A stretch of DNA of 9,362 nucleotides from Sporichthyaceae bacterium. GTDB lineage: Bacteria; Actinomycetota; Actinomycetes; JACCUZ01. Positions 5,625-9,362 of the stretch are shown here, piece after piece. The stretch is taken from assembly GCA_013698395.1 (NCBI GenBank), contig JACCUZ010000461.1:1-9362 (forward strand). The letters run 5' to 3'. Both the position numbers and the translations under genes were made by a program. The notes below the pieces were generated by a model. The model was given only the letters and a program-made list of their open reading frames with translations, did no database searches and was not told where the DNA came from. Numbering within the stretch: the first letter of the stretch is position 1; every line of letters starts with the position of its first letter.

Positions 5625-6140
5625 TCAGTCCGCGAGGCTGGCCGACAGGGCGTCGGCCAAGGCGGGCACCAGGTTCTCGCCGCTGAGCACCGAGGTCTCC
5701 TCGTCATGGGCGCGCAGCCGGATCGCGGCACTGCGGCTGCCGTCGCGCAGGACGGCGACCACGAGGCGTACCTCCTCGCGCTGCGGGTGTTGGGCAAGCC
5801 AGCGCAGCGCCTGCTCCTCGTCCGGGGGCATCTCCCTTTCCGCTGCTGGCGGCACCATGAGCCGCTCCACGACCACGGCCGCGCCGAGAACCTCGGGCGG
5901 CCAGCTGATGCCGGCAAGCAGCCCGTCCAGGGAAGAGTGCTCAGGCAGCTCCTCCTGGTCCACGGGGGTGAGACCACCCGGTTCGTCCGCGGTCGGTCCG
6001 AGCTGCGCCACGAGCTGGGGTTCGCGTCGCAGCAGATCTGCCGTCTCAACTAGGGCGAACAGGTGCAGGGGCTGGTCCCAACCGGTCATCGACGCGTGCC
6101 GATCGAGGTCGAGAACGAGCCGGTCCAGTCGCGTCGACAT
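5625..6140 (-). CDS. PPA1309-family protein
   Basis: The 171-residue product belongs to the actinobacterial PPA1309 family of unknown function. Visible landmarks are MTGWDQPLHLFALVETADLL (18-37), SWPPEVLGAAVVVERLMVPP (79-98), a run LRDGSRSAAIRLRAHD (131-146) and ENLVPALADALSASL near the C-terminus. It has no signal peptide, membrane helix or catalytic motif, so it is likely a cytoplasmic protein. The start ATG 6140 has GAGGA 8 nt upstream. It is convergent with the PDZ-Lon protease and divergent from the UPF0182 gene. This neighbourhood is conserved in actinobacteria as I recall it, which hints at a shared process, but that is inference. Confidence 0.85.
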   Translation of the reverse strand: MSTRLDRLVLDLDRHASMTGWDQPLHLFALVETADLLRREPQLVAQLGPTADEPGGLTPVDQEELPEHSSLDGLLAGISWPPEVLGAAVVVERLMVPPAAEREMPPDEEQALRWLAQHPQREEVRLVVAVLRDGSRSAAIRLRAHDEETSVLSGENLVPALADALSASLAD

Positions 6141-6148
6141 GGCGGCGA

Positions 6149-6153
6149 TCCTC
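6149..6153 (-). promoter_or_regulatory. Ribosome binding site for the PPA1309-family gene
   Basis: On the minus strand GAGGA lies 8 nt before ATG 6140. No TANNNT hexamer sits at leaderless distance, so this gene is expected to have a leader, running back into the UPF0182 promoter region. Confidence 0.55.
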
Positions 6154-6195
6154 GCCTGGCAGCGGGCGGTCGCGGGAACCGCCCCCGCCGGCCGG

Positions 6196-6201
6196 TAGTT
6201 T
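6196..6201 (+). promoter_or_regulatory. -10 element TAGTTT, leaderless-type; decides the UPF0182 start
   Basis: TAGTTT ends exactly 7 nt before GTG 6209, the same spacing as at 4569-4574. The longer in-frame start TTG 6200 would lie inside this hexamer, which favours GTG 6209. No Shine-Dalgarno is present before either. Confidence 0.55.
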
Positions 6202-6208
6202 GGCGCGT

Positions 6209-9187
6209 GTGAGCTTCAACCTGCCCGGCTCGGCCGTGCCCCCACGCCGACCGGTCATGCCCACCCGACGACGCGGACGGGCGCTGCTTCCGACTCTCGT
6301 CATCCTCGGCTTGCTGCTGATCGGGTTCAGCATCCTGACCGGCTTCTACACCGATCTGCTGTGGTTCCGCTCGGTGGGCTACACGTCGGTGTTCACCCGT
6401 ACGTTGGGCGCGAAGGCGTTGCTGTTCTTCGTGGCGGGCGTGCTCTTCGCCGCAGCCGTCGCGGTCAACTTCGTCGTCGCCTATCGAACCAGGCCGGCAT
6501 ACCAGGCGCTCATCCCCGGTCAGCAGGAGCTGGACCGCTACCGCATGGCTCTCGACCCGTACAAGCGGCTGGTCCTGCTCGTGCTCGTGACCCTGCTCGG
6601 GTTGATCGCGGGGTCATCTGCCTCAGGGGCCTGGCGGACGTACGTCCAGTGGCGCAACGGCGTCTCGTTCGGGCGGAAGGACGAGCAGTTCGGCCGGGAC
6701 ATCTCGTTCTTCGCCTTCGACCTTCCGTGGTACCGGTTCGTCCTCGGGTTCGCCATCGCCACCGTCGTCGTCTGCCTGATCGCTGCCGCCGTCACGCACT
6801 ACCTTTACGGAGGGCTCCGGCTGCAGGCGCTGCTCGGGGAGCGAGCGACGCCGGCCGCCCGCGTGCACCTGTCCGTGCTCGTGGGCACGTTCGTGCTGCT
6901 GCGCGCAATCGGCTACTGGTTGGACCGCTACGGGCTGGCGGTCAGCGAGCACCGGGTCGGTGAGGCGGACTTCACCGGTCTGACCTACACCGACGTCAAC
7001 GCGGTGCTCCAGGGCAAGACGATCCTCGCGATCATCTCGTTGATGTGCGCGGTGCTGTTCTTCGCGAACGTGGTGCGTCGCACCTGGTTGCTGCCGGGGA
7101 TCGGCGTCGGCCTGCTGCTGCTCTCGGCTCTGCTGATCGGTGGCATCTATCCCGCGCTGGTGCAGCGCTTCCAGGTCGCGCCCAACGAAGCGGACAAGGA
7201 GGCGCCGTACATCAGACGGAACATCGAGGCGACCCGCCAGGCCTACGGCATCGACAACGTGGAGATCAACGACTACAGCGCCGCGACCACGGCCTCCCAG
7301 GAGCAGCTGCGCTCGGACTCCGACACGACCGCCAGCATCCGGTTGCTGGACCCGCAGCTGCTGAGCCCGACGTACAAGAACCTTCAGCAGTTCCGGCCCT
7401 ACTACGACTTTGCCGAGTCCCTCGACGTCGACCGCTACACGATCAACGGCGACCGGCGCGACGTCGTGGCCTCCGTGCGCGAGGTCAGTCTCGAGGGCCT
7501 GCCCACGGCACAGCGCAACTGGATCAACGATCACACGGTCTACACACACGGGTTCGGCTTCGTCGCGGCTCTGGGCGATGAGACCACCGACGGCGGACGC
7601 CCGTCGTTCGTGTCGTCGGACATCCCGCCGCAGGGCCAGATCGCGGTGGAGCAACCACGGATCTACTTCGGCCAGGCGTCCCCGACGTACAGCATCGTTG
7701 GCGGGGACGTGGCCCGAGAGCTCGACTTCCCCGATGACAGCGCCCGCTCGGGTGTTAGGCGCAACAGCTACGACGGGACCGGTGGGGTGCCGATCGGCTC
7801 GCTGTTCCACAAGCTCCTGTTCGCGACGAAGTACCAGGAGGCCAACCTTCTGCTGTCCGACCGCATCGGGCCTGACTCCAAGATCCTGTTCACCCGGGAA
7901 CCCAAGGAGCGGGTGGAGAAGGTTGCGCCGTGGCTGACGTTGGACGGTGATCCCTACCCGGCGGTCGTGGGTGACCGCATCTTGTGGATCGTCGACGGCT
8001 ACACGACGAGCAACGGTTACCCCTACTCGACGCGGAGCACGCTCGACGACGTGACGGCCGACTCACGCACGACCCAGTCCACGGCGCTCGTGGCACCGGT
8101 CGAGCGGGTCAACTACATCCGCAACTCGGTGAAGGCGACCGTCGATGCGTACGACGGCACGGTGACCCTCTACCAGTGGGGTCCGAGCGACCCGGTGCTG
8201 GAGACGTGGCGCAAGGCCTTCCCCAACACGGTGAAGGACGGGTCGGAGATATCGGAGGAGCTGCGCACCCATCTGCGTTACCCGGAGGACCTGTTCAAGG
8301 TGCAGCGGACCTTGCTGGCCAACTACCACGTCACCAACCCGCAGACCTTCTACAACGGGTCGGACTTCTGGCGGGTGCCGGTCGACCCGACCCAGGACGA
8401 CCTGGGCCTGCAGCCGCCGTACTACCTGACGCTACGTATGCCGGGGCAGAGCGAGCAGTCGTTCTCGCTGACCTCGACCTACGTCCCGACCGGTGACCGC
8501 AACAACCTGGCGGCGTTCGTGGCCGTGAACGCCGATCCCGGTCCGGACTATGGCACGTTCCGTGTGCTGCAGCTCCCACGGTCGCTGCAGATCAACGGCC
8601 CGTCGCAGGTGCAGAACCAGCTCGAGTCCGACGACAACATCGCTGAGGAGATCAACATCCTCAAGCGCGGAACCCGAGTGCAGAACGGCAACCTGCTGAC
8701 CCTTCCCGTCGGCGGCGGTCTGCTCTACGTCGAGCCGGTGTACGTGCAGGCTGACGCGACGACGTCTTTCCCTTTGCTGCGCAAGGTGTTGGTGTCCTTC
8801 GGCAACGACGTCGCCTTCGAGGACACCCTCGAGGAGGCGTTGGACTCCCTCTTCCCGGATCAGGGTGATGGCGGCGGCATCGAACCCCCCGACCCAGGAG
8901 GTGAGCCGGCCCAACCAGGGACGGGAGCGGAGCAGAACGCTGCGCTCGCTCGAGCGCTGAATGACGCGCGGCAGGCGATTCAGGCGGCCGAGGAGGCGTT
9001 GCAGGCCGGCGACTTCGCGGCGTACGGGCAGGCACAGGCAGACCTACGCGACGCGATCGACCGCGCAATCAGGGCGCAGCGCGCGGGGGGCAGCGCCTCC
9101 TTGCCGTCGCCGACGTCGTCCCCCTCAGCGTCGCCTTCGCCGACGGGTTCGGTGTCCGAGACCCCTCAGTCGGACGCGACCGGCTAG
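6209..9187 (+). CDS. UPF0182 (COG1615) family large membrane protein
   Basis: From GTG 6209 the protein has 992 residues, normal for the actinobacterial UPF0182 family (compare Rv3193c). An Arg-rich N-terminus is followed by about seven membrane helices (near 24-44, 69-92, 119-136, 174-198, 218-238, 270-288 and 293-315). Family hallmarks include FYTDLLWFRSVGYTSVF (46-62), AYGIDNVEINDYSA and PYYDFAESLDVDRY. A large domain, about 316-883, is probably extracytoplasmic. An acidic Gly/Pro linker (884-909), an Ala-rich helical pair with GDFAAYGQAQADL (about 910-959) and a Ser/Pro-rich tail (960-992) follow. No enzyme motif is visible and the biochemical role of the family is unknown. The start choice follows the -10 element at 6196-6201. 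Confidence 0.93.
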   Translation: MSFNLPGSAVPPRRPVMPTRRRGRALLPTLVILGLLLIGFSILTGFYTDLLWFRSVGYTSVFTRTLGAKALLFFVAGVLFAAAVAVNFVVAYRTRPAYQALIPGQQELDRYRMALDPYKRLVLLVLVTLLGLIAGSSASGAWRTYVQWRNGVSFGRKDEQFGRDISFFAFDLPWYRFVLGFAIATVVVCLIAAAVTHYLYGGLRLQALLGERATPAARVHLSVLVGTFVLLRAIGYWLDRYGLAVSEHRVGEADFTGLTYTDVNAVLQGKTILAIISLMCAVLFFANVVRRTWLLPGIGVGLLLLSALLIGGIYPALVQRFQVAPNEADKEAPYIRRNIEATRQAYGIDNVEINDYSAATTASQEQLRSDSDTTASIRLLDPQLLSPTYKNLQQFRPYYDFAESLDVDRYTINGDRRDVVASVREVSLEGLPTAQRNWINDHTVYTHGFGFVAALGDETTDGGRPSFVSSDIPPQGQIAVEQPRIYFGQASPTYSIVGGDVARELDFPDDSARSGVRRNSYDGTGGVPIGSLFHKLLFATKYQEANLLLSDRIGPDSKILFTREPKERVEKVAPWLTLDGDPYPAVVGDRILWIVDGYTTSNGYPYSTRSTLDDVTADSRTTQSTALVAPVERVNYIRNSVKATVDAYDGTVTLYQWGPSDPVLETWRKAFPNTVKDGSEISEELRTHLRYPEDLFKVQRTLLANYHVTNPQTFYNGSDFWRVPVDPTQDDLGLQPPYYLTLRMPGQSEQSFSLTSTYVPTGDRNNLAAFVAVNADPGPDYGTFRVLQLPRSLQINGPSQVQNQLESDDNIAEEINILKRGTRVQNGNLLTLPVGGGLLYVEPVYVQADATTSFPLLRKVLVSFGNDVAFEDTLEEALDSLFPDQGDGGGIEPPDPGGEPAQPGTGAEQNAALARALNDARQAIQAAEEALQAGDFAAYGQAQADLRDAIDRAIRAQRAGGSASLPSPTSSPSASPSPTGSVSETPQSDATG

Positions 9188-9203
9188 GTCAAGTGCGGGC
9201 GAT

Positions 9204-9233
9204 TTGCGAGGCTCCGCATCGCTGACGTAGTCT
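9204..9233 (+). promoter_or_regulatory. Promoter of the initiator tRNA gene
   Basis: A -35-like TTGCGA (9204-9209) and a -10 TAGTCT (9228-9233) are separated by 18 bp. The predicted start near 9240 leaves a leader of about 5 nt before the tRNA. It is the best complete sigma-70-type promoter in the window. Confidence 0.6.
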
Positions 9234-9244
9234 TGCGACCACGA

Positions 9245-9318
9245 CGCGGGGTGGAGCAGCTCGGTAGCTCGCTGGGCTCATAACCCAGAGGTCGCAGGTT
9301 CAAATCCTGCCACCGCTA
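9245..9318 (+). tRNA. Initiator tRNA-Met (CAT anticodon)
   Basis: The cloverleaf reads cleanly: acceptor CGCGGGG (9245-9251), D stem GAGC/GCTC, anticodon stem CTGGG/CCCAG around loop CTCATAA with CAT at 9279-9281, variable loop AGGTC, T stem GCAGG/CCTGC around TTCAAAT. Initiator hallmarks are present: three G:C pairs next to the anticodon loop (GGG/CCC), an unpaired C1 with U72, and A11:U24 in the D stem. CCA is not encoded; the 3' end is A73 followed by CAA, so it must be added after transcription. One oddity is position 67, which is A (9312) opposite G6, a mismatch inside the acceptor stem. The tRNA supplies formyl-methionine for all translation starts. Confidence 0.95.
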
Positions 9319-9341
9319 CAAGTAGGCACAGGTGAATGGCA

Positions 9342-9362
9342 CCGTCACGGTATCCGTGACGG
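9342..9362 (+). terminator. Hairpin terminator after the tRNA, cut by window edge
   Basis: CCGTCACGG (9342-9350) and CCGTGACGG (9354-9362) form a perfect 9-bp stem with a 3-nt TAT loop, 23 bp after the tRNA end. The window stops at the last stem base, so a T-run cannot be seen. Position and strength fit an intrinsic terminator. Confidence 0.7.

Noticed and set aside
6200..6208. TTG 6200 as the UPF0182 start
   Set aside because: It falls within the TAGTTT hexamer and has no Shine-Dalgarno; GTG 6209 has leaderless spacing identical to the gene at 4582.
6623..7810. 395-residue minus-strand frame inside the UPF0182 gene
   Set aside because: Low-complexity Arg/Val/Asp/His shadow of a well-supported membrane protein gene; no family features.
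9245..9362. tRNA as an integration site for a mobile element
   Set aside because: No integrase gene or duplicated tRNA 3' end is visible; the sequence after the tRNA is a hairpin and then the window ends.

Overview
The window is high-GC chromosomal DNA from an actinobacterium. Evidence: GTG starts, strong G/C third positions, TANNNT-type -10 elements set directly in front of start codons, and a block of gene families that is typical of actinobacteria (Zincin_2/DUF2342 protein, a noncanonical SDR, PDZ-Lon protein, PPA1309-family protein, UPF0182 protein). I cannot fix the order or genus. No phage, transposon, CRISPR or antibiotic-cluster signature is visible. This is core chromosome, not an obvious island.

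Layout. (1) 1-329: 3' end of an enoyl-CoA hydratase/isomerase (crotonase) gene. (2) 330-697: a long noncoding stretch with short direct repeats, one hairpin, and a same-strand cluster of DnaA-box-like TGTGGA sites leading into the next promoter. (3) 698-1312: YgjP/WGSC-type zinc metallopeptidase, converging on (4) 1383-2735 (minus): Zincin_2 (DUF2342) protein, with a palindrome between them. (5) 2776-4375: a forward operon consisting of a possible 18-codon leader ORF, a membrane-anchored SDR that lacks the usual YxxxK, and moaE, joined by GTGA stop/start overlaps. (6) 4387-5619: a 54-aa membrane protein and a PDZ-Lon (S16) serine protease, each with its own leaderless-type promoter. (7) 5625-6140 (minus): PPA1309-family protein, convergent with the protease gene at 5 bp and divergent from (8) 6209-9187: UPF0182 large membrane protein. 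(9) 9245-9318: initiator tRNA-Met with its own promoter and a terminator hairpin at the window edge.

How it fits together. Three (putative) peptidases lie close to two membrane proteins and a membrane-tethered Rossmann protein. The families are individually known but mostly functionally unassigned, so a shared role in envelope protein quality control is only an inference. The most interesting sequence-level signal is regulatory: four of the forward genes (698, 4387, 4582, 6209) have a TAGNNT hexamer 6-8 nt before the start codon and no usable Shine-Dalgarno, whereas the two minus-strand genes have a Shine-Dalgarno and no such hexamer.
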